NCBI RefSeq assembly: GCF_003324485.1
Contig: NZ_QODK01000005.1
Coordinates: forward strand, 1-64,000
Source: Cohaesibacter intestini
GTDB taxonomy: Bacteria; Pseudomonadota; Alphaproteobacteria; Rhizobiales; Cohaesibacteraceae
DNA length: 64,000 nt
Direction: 5' to 3'
Shown piece after piece: positions 1 through 7,639 of this stretch. Under the pieces are notes generated by a model. The model was given only the letters and a program-made list of their open reading frames with translations. It did no database searches and had not been told where the DNA came from. The stretch's first letter is position 1, and each line of letters opens with the position of its first letter. The position numbers were made by a program, and so were the translations under genes.

Positions 1-245
1 GCCACAGCACAGAACCTGCGCAAAATGGCAAAGCTGCTCCCAACTCCGGCATGAGGGAGCGTCGAGCCTCCCAAAACCGCCCTCCGTTTTGCGCTGCAGC
101 ACTTAATTTTTCAACAGAATTGGCGGAAAGTTGTCATTTCCTGCGACTGCGAGACCTCCGACATTTCAGTCTAAAGCGGACATTAAGGAGCCTTTGTGCA
201 AATTGGTTGATGAAAGCCGAGTGCAGCCGCGATCAAATTTACCAT

Positions 246-665
246 TCAATTCGCAATGCCATTGGCTTGTTGAGTTTCTCGTACAAAGCGGACGATCTTT
301 CTTAGATCGTTTTGTGAGATGTGAGGCAGAGCAGGCATATTGCCATACGGCCAGTGATGTTGACGCACTCCATTGGCAACAGCGAGGGAAAAGCTCATGT
401 CTGCATGATGGCTGGGCTTGTAGATTGGGTGAATGAGAGGCGGCCCCATATCTGACCCGCGACCGTTTTCGCCGTGACAGGCTGCACAATTGTCGTTGAA
501 CAGTTCCTGTCCCCTGATTGCAAGCAGAGACAATTCCGGCACGATCACATCGACGGATCTTGCTGAAGATTGTGAAGGGTTACCCATGTGCTGGAAAGGT
601 CTTGCGAAGATCATAAGCCCACCGGCGATCAGTATGGCTACCACAGCATATTTCATCCAGCTCAT
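246..665 (-). CDS. Membrane-anchored class I cytochrome c
   Basis: A 139-residue c-type cytochrome, probably a periplasmic electron carrier. The start at 665 is chosen because GGAAGGAG precedes it and the signal-anchor begins there (hydrophobic residues about 5-20). The haem motif CAACH is at residues 60-64 and a likely distal methionine is M110 in GNMPAL, the normal spacing for small class I cytochromes. Its ATG overlaps the stop of the upstream gene (ATGA), so the two are translationally coupled. It is the last gene of the leftward copper-associated group. A redox partner for a periplasmic copper enzyme is possible but inferred from position only. Confidence 0.85.
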   Translation of the reverse strand: MSWMKYAVVAILIAGGLMIFARPFQHMGNPSQSSARSVDVIVPELSLLAIRGQELFNDNCAACHGENGRGSDMGPPLIHPIYKPSHHADMSFSLAVANGVRQHHWPYGNMPALPHISQNDLRKIVRFVRETQQANGIAN

Positions 666-970
666 GACGGCTCCTTCCCATCGGCTTTCATTTGCGATTG
701 CAGCTCGGAGCCCCCTCGACGCGCTGCATGGTGATTTGTATGACCCATTAGGCGGTGCATGAAGAGATGCATGACAAGGCAGCCAGCCAGTGGCAGCAAA
801 ATAGACAAGCCACTGCCCGCCGTTATGTCGTCTTTGCTGGCAACAAGCACAATGGTTGCCCCCAAAAGCATAAACACACAGCAGATGGCCATCATCCAAC
901 CGTGACCTGTTTTGGGTGTCAGGCGGCTGACGATGGAAGGTTGAACCGTTTGTTCAGTATCGTTGGTCAT
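662..970 (-). CDS. DUF2933-like small membrane protein
   Basis: A 102-residue protein with two hydrophobic segments around the pattern HGWMM...LLPLAGCLVMHLFMHRLMGH, which resembles the DUF2933 family of small membrane proteins often found beside copper and other heavy-metal genes. The function is unknown. The start at 970 is preceded by AGGG; a longer reading frame to 1123 adds an unlikely N-terminus. The Met/His-rich second half (MH..MH..MGH) would suit metal contact. It is coupled to the cytochrome c gene by a 4-base overlap. Confidence 0.7.
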   Translation of the reverse strand: MTNDTEQTVQPSIVSRLTPKTGHGWMMAICCVFMLLGATIVLVASKDDITAGSGLSILLPLAGCLVMHLFMHRLMGHTNHHAARRGGSELQSQMKADGKEPS

Positions 971-1148
971 GGAATTTGCCCTATTAAGCCACCAAGAACC
1001 GGGGCCTATTTCAAGATTGGTTGCAGTGCACAGGAAATCTGGGAACAGTGACGAAGCCGGCTCGGTTTGAGCAAACCGGGCAGCCGCGGAACGGATCAAC
1101 TCCATTCCACGACCACTGTTCACTCGGTGTAAGCAATTGCGCTAGCTA

Positions 1149-1505
1149 TTATTTTTGAGCAGGCTCAGAGGGACGCTTTCGATTTTCATCCAAGTTATTG
1201 CCGCTCATCCATTCCCTAATTTGCTCGAGATGGGAGCTCATAAAGCCTGCCATATTGGACATCATATCCGTCATGCTGCCGGATTCAGACATCATGGTAT
1301 GCATCTGCTCCATCATGGCGCCGTCCATCATGCCATTGCCCATCATGGAGGACCTCGACATCATATGGCCTGCATTGGGCATGCCTTGGAAGCGACTGGA
1401 GGGAGTAGAAGAGGCATCACTGTCGTGGGCAAAACCAGACAGAGGAAGGGCGACGGCTCCTGCCAGTGCAAGAACGGTTGCTGCTGTGATCAGCTTGAGT
1501 TTCAT
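1149..1505 (-). CDS. Exported methionine-rich protein, probable copper binding
   Basis: A 118-residue protein with a signal peptide (MKLKLITAATVLALAG..., cleavage expected near SGFAH-DS). The mature part holds many MM and MxxM motifs (residues about 45-90), the ligand pattern of periplasmic Cu(I)/Ag(I) chaperones, and a charged tail. The start at 1505 was chosen because the signal peptide begins there; a longer frame to 1556 adds nothing recognisable. It lies 47 bases downstream of another Met/Cys-rich exported protein. The copper role is inferred from composition and from the cueR/copA neighbourhood. Confidence 0.75.
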   Translation of the reverse strand: MKLKLITAATVLALAGAVALPLSGFAHDSDASSTPSSRFQGMPNAGHMMSRSSMMGNGMMDGAMMEQMHTMMSESGSMTDMMSNMAGFMSSHLEQIREWMSGNNLDENRKRPSEPAQK

Positions 1506-1552
1506 AGGAATTTCCTTTGATTGCGTTTCGAAAAGAGATTTACGAACGTCAA

Positions 1553-1930
1553 TCAAAGGCGCGGAGGCGGTGGTTCTGGCGAAAAGGATTGTGCGTTGGG
1601 AGATTGTTCCCGACAGATAGGATCACGGCCACTCAGCGAAAAGGGGAAAGCCAAGGCAATCAGAGGCAGAATGGTCGCCTGAAAGCTACAATGCGCCGAA
1701 GCCCGGTTCATCATGCCTTCGCAGTCTTCGCAGCCACCGGACATCATATCGTGCATCGCGGCCATATCCATGGTTTCCATCATAGACATATGCTGCTGCA
1801 CGGAAGAATTGGGGTCTTTCAATGAAGATTTGATAGCGCCCAAGCTCGCTCCGGAAAGGCCAAGCGAGATCAGGCCGAATAGCATCAGCGCATAACCAAG
1901 CTTTGCAAATCTGGAGGCGGTTTGGATCAT
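1553..1930 (-). CDS. Small exported Met/Cys-rich protein of the copper cluster
   Basis: A 125-residue protein of unknown family. Residues about 10-32 form a hydrophobic segment (signal or anchor). A region rich in M, H and C follows, with HMSMMETMDMAAMHDMM and a CEDCEG motif, then a second hydrophobic stretch near ILPLIALAFPF. Metal binding is likely from composition. The gene begins 58 bases after the cueR stop in the same direction, so cueR and the downstream genes may form one transcript started by the CueR-type promoter near 2.6 kb. A truncated C-terminus is possible because the tail is low complexity. Confidence 0.55.
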   Translation of the reverse strand: MIQTASRFAKLGYALMLFGLISLGLSGASLGAIKSSLKDPNSSVQQHMSMMETMDMAAMHDMMSGGCEDCEGMMNRASAHCSFQATILPLIALAFPFSLSGRDPICREQSPNAQSFSPEPPPPRL

Positions 1931-1988
1931 CTGCTTTGGGCTTTACCGGATTGAAGTTTTATAATTGGGCGATCAGCTTTATTCGCAC

Positions 1989-2426
1989 CTAGTCATCACA
2001 ACAGCTAGACTTGCCCTCGCTGCCCACAGCCCAGCTCATGGTCTCGCTCGAAAGGCCATCAAGAATTGGGCAATCTGGTTTGCTGTTGCCATGGCAATGG
2101 TCAACTAGCGTTCTCAGGGTGGCTTTCAGTGATTGTAGCTCGGTGATCTTGCGGTCGATTTCAACGATCTTGCTCTGAGCGATCGCCTTCACATCAGAAC
2201 TTGCACGATCCTTGTCGTCATAGAGGGACAATAGAAGCCGACATTCCTCGATGCTGAAGCCGAGGCTCCGCGAACGCTTGAGGAACGTCAGGCGATGAAT
2301 GTCTTGTTCGCTGTAGGTGCGATAGCCGTTTTCTGAGCGGATCGGCGAAATCAGGTCGATCTCCTCATAGTATCGGATCGTCTTAGCGGGCAATTCTGTC
2401 TGACGTGCAGCCTGTCCAATATTCAT
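1989..2426 (-). CDS. cueR: CueR/HmrR-type Cu(I)-responsive MerR regulator
   Basis: A 145-residue MerR-family activator. The N-terminal winged helix-turn-helix is typical (MNIGQAARQTELPAKTIRYY), followed by a coiled-coil dimer helix. The metal-binding loop has C111 and C119 with the HGNSKPD spacer, the two-cysteine geometry of CueR/HmrR monovalent-metal sensors, and the protein ends in SCCDD. It is expected to bind the three promoters with 19-bp spacers in this cluster (near 2.62, 4.20 and 4.26 kb) and activate them when Cu(I) is bound. The ATG overlaps the stop of the small upstream gene (ATGA), so it is probably autoregulated through the promoter at 2609-2639. Confidence 0.92.
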   Translation of the reverse strand: MNIGQAARQTELPAKTIRYYEEIDLISPIRSENGYRTYSEQDIHRLTFLKRSRSLGFSIEECRLLLSLYDDKDRASSDVKAIAQSKIVEIDRKITELQSLKATLRTLVDHCHGNSKPDCPILDGLSSETMSWAVGSEGKSSCCDD

Positions 2427-2593
2427 GGTCTCTCTCTGAGTGTGTGTGAGCCATATATGCGTTTCAACTGGTCCAGTTCCTGGCGTGAAAAACCCAGACT
2501 TTCGGCCTTGGCAATGAGATGCGGTAACGTTTCAGCCTGCTTCTTTTTCGGCAGCTGCCGTTTGCCGAGCCATCCATTCTCTGGCTTCTTCAT
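2423..2593 (-). CDS. Small basic protein translated ahead of cueR
   Basis: A 56-residue, Lys/Arg-rich protein of unknown function that ends in the ATGA overlapping the cueR start. Two starts are possible. The ATG at 2611 lies inside the -10 element of the CueR-type promoter (2609-2614), so it cannot be transcribed from that promoter; the ATG at 2593 is therefore preferred. The message would then have a leader of only about 10 bases with AAAGGG at its very 5' end. It could be a short regulatory or coupling peptide; no family was recognised. Confidence 0.55.
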   Translation of the reverse strand: MKKPENGWLGKRQLPKKKQAETLPHLIAKAESLGFSRQELDQLKRIYGSHTLRERP

Positions 2594-2608
2594 TTCAATG
2601 ATCCCTTT

Positions 2609-2639
2609 CATGTAAGGCTTCCAGTAACAGAAAGGTCAA
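2609..2639 (-). promoter_or_regulatory. CueR-type promoter for the cueR operon
   Basis: Read on the minus strand: -35 TTGACC (2639-2634), a 19-base spacer carrying an imperfect dyad with TTACTGGAAG, and -10 TACATG (2614-2609). The over-long 19-bp spacer and GGAAG half-site are hallmarks of MerR-family copper promoters. It faces the small gene and cueR. Confidence 0.75.
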
Positions 2640-2708
2640 GCCATAAATGCAGAGGAAAGAACGCTTCTTCTACAGTCTGAAAACGCCTTTAGGGGCGAAG
2701 GTTTGGCA

Positions 2709-2730
2709 GGGCTGCTTGTGTAAGCAGCCC
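2709..2730 (-). terminator. Hairpin between the two leftward copper groups
   Basis: A perfect 9-bp stem GGGCTGCTT/AAGCAGCCC with a 4-base loop lies 23 bases beyond the stop of the gene ending at 2753 and before the cueR promoter. It probably ends the upstream leftward transcript. Confidence 0.65.
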
Positions 2731-2752
2731 CACTTTTCGTTGCTGCAATCGA

Positions 2753-3181
2753 TTATTTGGATTGCTTGGCTTGCTTGGTCAGAACCGTGGCCCAGCCATC
2801 GGTGAGCATGGAGATGGTGACCGTCTCGCCAGCCCGAAGACAGCGATTGACACTCATGCGGTGATTGTCGATCCCCTTCAGCTTGCTTCCATCGGGCATC
2901 TTGATCACATTCTCACAATGGTTGATGCCTTCTTCGTCGGGGGCGCAGTTGCTGTCGCTCAGAACCTTTGCCGTCACACTTGTTCCTGCTTCGGGCAGCG
3001 TCCCTTCGAGGATCTGAAGCGTGTATTTGCCCCCAGATCCATTCTCGACCCAAGATGAAATACCGGCCCCAGCAGGAATTTCAGGCTGCGCACTCATGGC
3101 AATTGGAGCGCCAAGAAGAAAGGCCGAGATGCCAGAAGCGATAAGGCCAGACTGGATGAATCTGTTGCTAAATCTTGTCAT
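2753..3181 (-). CDS. Exported protein of unknown function, copper cluster
   Basis: A 142-residue protein with a signal peptide (hydrophobic residues about 12-28, cleavage near MSAQP). The mature domain has a beta-rich look and two cysteines in NCAPDEEGINHCEN, perhaps a disulphide, and a third in VNRCLRAGE. No family was recognised. It begins 11 bases after the EF-hand gene stops, so the two are almost certainly co-transcribed from the minus-strand promoter at 4182-4212. The periplasmic location and company suggest a metal-stress role, which is inference only. Confidence 0.65.
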   Translation of the reverse strand: MTRFSNRFIQSGLIASGISAFLLGAPIAMSAQPEIPAGAGISSWVENGSGGKYTLQILEGTLPEAGTSVTAKVLSDSNCAPDEEGINHCENVIKMPDGSKLKGIDNHRMSVNRCLRAGETVTISMLTDGWATVLTKQAKQSK

Positions 3182-3192
3182 GGTCGCCGCCT

Positions 3193-3561
3193 TCAGTTCT
3201 GTTTGGTGCCGGAATGGGGCATGGAAAAGCTATGATGGGAAGCAAATTCAGATGCCTCGAGTTTGCCGTCTTTATTCTTGTCCATGAAAGCAAACATGCG
3301 GTCGTGCATGTTCTGGAACTCTTCAAGCGAAAGAGCCCCATCTCCGTCCGTGTCGAGCATGACGATCATCATCTCAGGGTTCATCATTCCGCCCATCATG
3401 TTGTTGCCCATCATCTTACCGGACATCATGGTGCCGGGCATCTGATCGCCCTGCATGGTCTGCGGTGGTTGATCTGGGTGATGTGCCGGATTGGCGAAGG
3501 CCACCTTGATCCCGAGTGCGAGGAGAAGGCTTGAAGTAGTGAAAAGAAGGATGTTTCGCAT
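3193..3561 (-). CDS. Periplasmic EF-hand protein with Met-rich linker
   Basis: A 122-residue exported protein. After a signal peptide (about residues 1-24) comes a His/Pro/Met-rich segment with repeated MM motifs (residues 40-66), then two canonical EF-hand loops, DTDGDGALSLEE at 70-81 and DKNKDGKLEASE at 94-105. The loops have the D-x-D-x-D-G pattern needed for calcium. The Met-rich part resembles copper-binding linkers, so the protein may bind two kinds of metal. It sits mid-way in a leftward group behind a CueR-type promoter. Confidence 0.8.
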   Translation of the reverse strand: MRNILLFTTSSLLLALGIKVAFANPAHHPDQPPQTMQGDQMPGTMMSGKMMGNNMMGGMMNPEMMIVMLDTDGDGALSLEEFQNMHDRMFAFMDKNKDGKLEASEFASHHSFSMPHSGTKQN

Positions 3562-3745
3562 GGATTTCTCCGATTAATGCATTGTCTTGATTGCTCCGAT
3601 TGCTCATCCCTTGAATGAAACGGGAAACAGCAACCGACCTCTGCCGTTCGTCAAATTGTCTTTGCTGAACGGCTGGCATGGGAATTCCGTCATCAATGGA
3701 GCCGCTGGATGCACCGTTGGCGCCAGCGGTCCGGCTTGGGACGGA

Positions 3746-4084
3746 TCAGGACAACTGGATCGGAGGAGGCGTTTCAGGTGGCGAGCTGGCGCCAACAAGG
3801 TTGCCAATCGCAAACGGCAGAGGCTTTGACCGCTCGATTGGCAGGGAAATGCTGAGGGGATATTTCAGAAAATGGAAGGCGCATCCACTGTCGAAGGCAC
3901 AGCTCTGTTGGCTCATGCCTTTATCGCATCCAGGAATGTCCACCGCGATTGACCCCAGAGTTTCAGCCGCCTCGCTGCAAGGAGCCATCTGCACATGTCC
4001 GAGTGCAAGGCTCTGGCCCGCTCCGGCGACAAGACCGAAGAGCAATATCATGGCAGCAAGGATGCTTTGCAATTGACGAGGCAT
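3746..4084 (-). CDS. Exported Cys-containing small protein, first gene of a copper operon
   Basis: A 112-residue protein with a clear signal peptide (hydrophobic residues 8-27). The mature part has four cysteines (PCSEAA, PGCDKG, QSCAFDSGCAF) and a proline-rich end (PPETPPP), as in small exported proteins often seen near copper genes, but no defined family was recognised. It is first behind the minus-strand CueR-type promoter at 4182-4212. The 184-base gap to the EF-hand gene contains no convincing gene. Confidence 0.6.
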   Translation of the reverse strand: MPRQLQSILAAMILLFGLVAGAGQSLALGHVQMAPCSEAAETLGSIAVDIPGCDKGMSQQSCAFDSGCAFHFLKYPLSISLPIERSKPLPFAIGNLVGASSPPETPPPIQLS

Positions 4085-4181
4085 TTTTGAAGCACTTGGT
4101 GAGTGGTGGCACAGGAAGCCAGCCTGTCAGGCTCCGCCAAACAGTCAGCGGTCAGGCAACGGATTCCTTTCTTGTTCCCCC

Positions 4182-4212
4182 ATCCTAATGCTTCCAGCAG
4201 GGGGAAGGTCAA
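4182..4212 (-). promoter_or_regulatory. CueR-type promoter for the leftward exported-protein genes
   Basis: On the minus strand: -35 TTGACC (4212-4207), a 19-base spacer containing TTCCCCCTGCTGGAAG, and -10 TAGGAT (4187-4182). This is the best match in the window to the CueR/HmrR operator pattern CCTTCC-N-GGAAG with an unusually long spacer. It lies back to back with the promoter at 4248-4278. Confidence 0.8.
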
Positions 4213-4247
4213 GGCAGAAAAGTTCGAAAATTTCGCTCTCTCATCCA

Positions 4248-4278
4248 TTGACCCTCCAGTTACTGGAAACACCATATT
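4248..4278 (+). promoter_or_regulatory. CueR-type promoter for the HMA protein and copA
   Basis: Plus strand: -35 TTGACC (4248-4253), 19-base spacer with the dyad CCAGTTACTGG, -10 CATATT (4273-4278). It has the same geometry as the two minus-strand copper promoters, so one CueR could switch on all three transcripts. Confidence 0.8.
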
Positions 4279-4355
4279 GGTGCCACCACTTAAGTAAGGC
4301 AATCCAGTCAGTGGCCAAATTCCGCCATTTGGATGCCACGTCAGCGAGGATGATC

Positions 4356-4778
4356 ATGACCCAGAGTTTGAATGGCACCTATCAATTGCAAGATATGGCC
4401 TGCGGCAATTGTGCGCGACAGGCTGAAGACGTGGCACGAACGATAAAGGGAGTTTCCCATGCGTCCGTCGATCTTTCCACTCAGACGATTTCCCTATCCT
4501 TTGAGCATCCGATTGAAGAGAGTCTTCTGGTCGAGGCTTTTGACAGGATCGGCTATTCGGCTGTGACGCCAAGCGCCGAGCTTTCGATCACAGGCATGCA
4601 TTGCAGCCATTGCGTCACCACGATCGAAAAAGCTCTCAAGGCCATGCCGGGCATTTTGTCAGCCGAAGTCTCGTTGGCGGCCGAGAAGGCAATTGTCACA
4701 TATTGGCAGGGTCGTACCGATCCCGAGGCGCTTGTCGCACGGGTCACGGAGCTCGGATTTCCAGCCCAGCCCGTCTAA
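4356..4778 (+). CDS. Tandem HMA-domain copper chaperone
   Basis: A 140-residue soluble protein made of two heavy-metal-associated (ferredoxin-like) domains. The first has ACGNC (C16, C19) and the second GMHCSHC (C83, C86); each CxxC pair can hold Cu(I). The start at 4356 has GAGGA six bases upstream. In many CopA pumps such domains form the N-terminus of the ATPase; here they are a separate gene 75 bases upstream of an ATPase that lacks them, so the protein probably delivers copper to that pump. It is transcribed from the CueR-type promoter at 4248-4278. Confidence 0.85.
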   Translation: MTQSLNGTYQLQDMACGNCARQAEDVARTIKGVSHASVDLSTQTISLSFEHPIEESLLVEAFDRIGYSAVTPSAELSITGMHCSHCVTTIEKALKAMPGILSAEVSLAAEKAIVTYWQGRTDPEALVARVTELGFPAQPV

Positions 4779-4853
4779 CAGGGAACTGAAACAGGGTTTC
4801 GCCCATTGATATTACGAATGCATACCAATCTTACCGAGCAACAGGAGGGTGCC

Positions 4854-7247
4854 ATGTCCGCATCCGAACAGGAACACCGTCATCATCAACATCATGATCA
4901 CAGTGCCCATCACTGCCATCATGACCATAAGCATGAGGGCGCAGCAAAGGAACTCGGAAAGGATGTAGCGACCGACCCGGTATGCGGTATGCAGGTGCGC
5001 GTCAAGGAGGGCGTTCGGTCCGGCCAATATGATGGTCAGAGCTATTATTTTTGCTCTGATGGCTGTCAGAAAAAGTTCAACGCAGACCCTTATTTCTATG
5101 TCTCAGGCAATGCAAAGAAGGCGCACCAACAGAGCCAGCCGGGCGCCCAATGGACTTGCCCGATGCATCCCGAAATCATTCAGGATGAACCGGGCGATTG
5201 CCCCAAATGTGGTATGGCGCTTGAGCCAACCGTGCCGACGGATGAGCCTTCCGAAGAATTGGTCGACTTTACCCGCCGTCTCTGGGTGAGTGCGACTGCG
5301 GCGATCCCTCTGATGATCCTCACCATGGGGGGGATGGTGGGGCTGCCCATTCGCGACTGGCTGGGCCATCAAATGGCAGCTTATGCCGAGTTTGCCCTTG
5401 CGACACCGATTGTCTTTTGGGCTGCGCAACCCTTCTTCAAGCGAGGCGTGGATTCTATTCGCAATGGGTCGCCCAATATGTGGACCCTGATTTCGCTCGG
5501 GGTGGGGTCTGCCTATCTCTATTCGCTTTTTGCGACCTTCCTGCCCGGGCTGTTCCCCGCGCAATATCGAAGCGCCGAAGGGGTAGGCACCTATTTTGAG
5601 GCTTCTGTTGTCATCGTCGCTCTGATCTTTGTTGGCCAAGTGCTGGAACTGCGCGCCCGCGAGCGCACGGGTGATGCCATTCGTGCCTTGCTCGATCTGG
5701 CGCCAAAGACTGCGCGGCGTATCTTGCCCAATGGGGACGAATATGATGCGCCTTTGGAGAATATCGCTGCGGGTGACCTGTTGCGCGTCCGTCCCGGTGA
5801 CAGCATCCCGGTGGATGGCGACGTAACCGAAGGGCATTCCTCCGTTGATGAAAGCATGATCACCGGCGAACCGGTTCCCATTGAGAAGAAGAAAGGCGAC
5901 AAAGTTACCGGTGGCACCATCAACAAGAATGGCACGCTTGCCATTCGTGCGACCCATATCGGGGCTGAGACGGTGCTCTCCCAGATCGTTGGCATGGTCT
6001 CAAGTGCCCGGCAATCCCGCGCGCCCATTCAGGGACTGGCTGACAAAGTCTCTGCCGTCTTTGTGCCGACGGTTGTGGGTGCGGCAGTGTTGGCCTTTGC
6101 CATCTGGCTCATATTCGGGCCAGATCCCGCTCTCGCCTTTGCCATTGCGGCGGCGGTGTCGGTGCTGATCATCGCCTGTCCCTGTGCGCTTGGTCTTGCA
6201 ACCCCCATCTCGATCACCACGGCGGCGGGGCGTGGGGCACAAGCCGGTGTCCTGATCAAAGACGCTGAAGCTCTTGAGCGCATGGCACGGGTTGACACCG
6301 TGATTGTCGACAAAACCGGCACCTTGACGGAAGGAAAGCCCCAGCTGACGGATGTGGTTTCCTTTGGTGATTTTGACGAACAATCCGTTTTGGCGATGGC
6401 CGCAGCCCTTGAACGTGGGTCTGAGCATCCACTGGCCGAAGCGATTGTCAGTGGTGCGAAAGACCGAGGGGCGAGCCGTCTCGAAGCCTCAGTTTTTGAG
6501 GCCATGACCGGCAAGGGCGTCAAGGGGCGGGTTGAAGGGAAGAGTGTTGCGCTTGGCAATGCGGCCATGCTCAAGGCTCTGTCGGTTGATGTCGATGAAG
6601 CCTCACAGCAGGCAGCTCGGCTGCAGGACGCTGGCAAGACCGCGATGTTTGTTGCGATTGAGGGAACGCTGGCTGGCATCGTCGCTGTTGCAGATCCGAT
6701 CAAGGAAAGCACAGCGCAGGCCATCAAGGACCTGCATGCCTTAGGTCTAACCGTCATTATGGCCACCGGCGACAATGAGCGCACGGCAAAGGCCGTTGCC
6801 AACAAGCTTGGGATTGACGATGTGCGAGCCGGTGTGTTGCCCGAAGACAAGAAAACACTGGTTGAGGAGCTGCATGGCAAAGGGTCTTTTGTGGCCATGG
6901 CCGGCGATGGGGTCAATGATGCACCCGCGCTTGCGGCGGCCGATGTTGGCATTGCCATGGGCACCGGGGCGGATGTTGCCATGGAAAGCGCTGGCATCAC
7001 GCTTCTTGGCGGCGATCTCTCCGGTCTTGTTCGGGCGAGAAAGCTGTCAACCAAGACGCTGAGCAACATCAAGCAGAATTTGTTCTTCGCCTTTATTTAC
7101 AATCTGGCTGGTGTCCCGCTGGCTGCAGGCATCCTCTATCCGGTCTTTGGTCTTTTGCTCTCGCCAATGATTGCGGCAGCAGCCATGAGCCTGTCGTCGG
7201 TGTCGGTCATCGCCAATGCACTAAGGTTGCGACGCATCGATCTTTAG
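4854..7247 (+). CDS. copA: CopA-type Cu(I)-exporting P1B ATPase with YHS and metal-binding N-terminus
   Basis: A 797-residue P1B ATPase that exports copper from the cytoplasm. The start at 4854 follows AGGAGG by five bases. Order: His-rich stretch (about 5-30), YHS domain (about 41-84, with DPVCGM and YFCSDGC), a CPMHP...CPKCGM heavy-metal-binding segment (about 100-125), transmembrane helices, the ion-path motif C442-P-C444, the phosphorylated Asp at D486 in DKTGT, HPLAEA in the nucleotide domain and [10 protein letters not shown] in the hinge. There is no HMA domain; that job seems to fall to the upstream gene. Silver transport is an alternative or addition. Confidence 0.93.
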   Translation: MSASEQEHRHHQHHDHSAHHCHHDHKHEGAAKELGKDVATDPVCGMQVRVKEGVRSGQYDGQSYYFCSDGCQKKFNADPYFYVSGNAKKAHQQSQPGAQWTCPMHPEIIQDEPGDCPKCGMALEPTVPTDEPSEELVDFTRRLWVSATAAIPLMILTMGGMVGLPIRDWLGHQMAAYAEFALATPIVFWAAQPFFKRGVDSIRNGSPNMWTLISLGVGSAYLYSLFATFLPGLFPAQYRSAEGVGTYFEASVVIVALIFVGQVLELRARERTGDAIRALLDLAPKTARRILPNGDEYDAPLENIAAGDLLRVRPGDSIPVDGDVTEGHSSVDESMITGEPVPIEKKKGDKVTGGTINKNGTLAIRATHIGAETVLSQIVGMVSSARQSRAPIQGLADKVSAVFVPTVVGAAVLAFAIWLIFGPDPALAFAIAAAVSVLIIACPCALGLATPISITTAAGRGAQAGVLIKDAEALERMARVDTVIVDKTGTLTEGKPQLTDVVSFGDFDEQSVLAMAAALERGSEHPLAEAIVSGAKDRGASRLEASVFEAMTGKGVKGRVEGKSVALGNAAMLKALSVDVDEASQQAARLQDAGKTAMFVAIEGTLAGIVAVADPIKESTAQAIKDLHALGLTVIMATGDNERTAKAVANKLGIDDVRAGVLPEDKKTLVEELHGKGSFVAMAGDGVNDAPALAAADVGIAMGTGADVAMESAGITLLGGDLSGLVRARKLSTKTLSNIKQNLFFAFIYNLAGVPLAAGILYPVFGLLLSPMIAAAAMSLSSVSVIANALRLRRIDL

Positions 7248-7334
7248 ACAAAGCTTTGTTTCGCAAAGCGAGGAAACAAGGAAGGCGTAAGATTATCAAG
7301 GCTCAGTAAGCCTTAAGAGCAAGGAGAGAAAACC

Positions 7335-7448
7335 ATGTATGGGAATGGAATGGGTTTAGGAATGGGCTTTGGTGGTATCGGAATGTGGATTTTCATCATC
7401 ATCGGCATTCTCATCATCACCGCGCTCATCAAATACCTGTTGAAGTAG
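7335..7448 (+). CDS. 37-residue hydrophobic membrane peptide
   Basis: A short open frame with an excellent AAGGAGAG site nine bases before its ATG. The product has a Gly/Met-rich N-terminus (MYGNGMGLGMGFGG) and a single strongly hydrophobic helix ending in KYLLK. It follows copA by 87 bases. Tiny Met/Gly-rich one-helix proteins are common beside copper ATPases and may bind or regulate them; here this is inference. The clear ribosome site and clean membrane-helix composition support real expression. Confidence 0.65.
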   Translation: MYGNGMGLGMGFGGIGMWIFIIIGILIITALIKYLLK

Positions 7449-7639
7449 CCGTCCGTCTGGATCGCAAATGTCACGCCTTGCAAAGCACTTTGCTGAAATG
7501 GTTTTGAAAGACCGCTTTGCCAAAACGACATGGAATGAAAAGACAATCATGAATGTCGGCTAATGGGATGTACCGGCTGCTTCCCCCAACTCAGCAGGTT
7601 ATAGTTTGACTGTTTGACCTGCAGATTAGGAGAAGTGGC

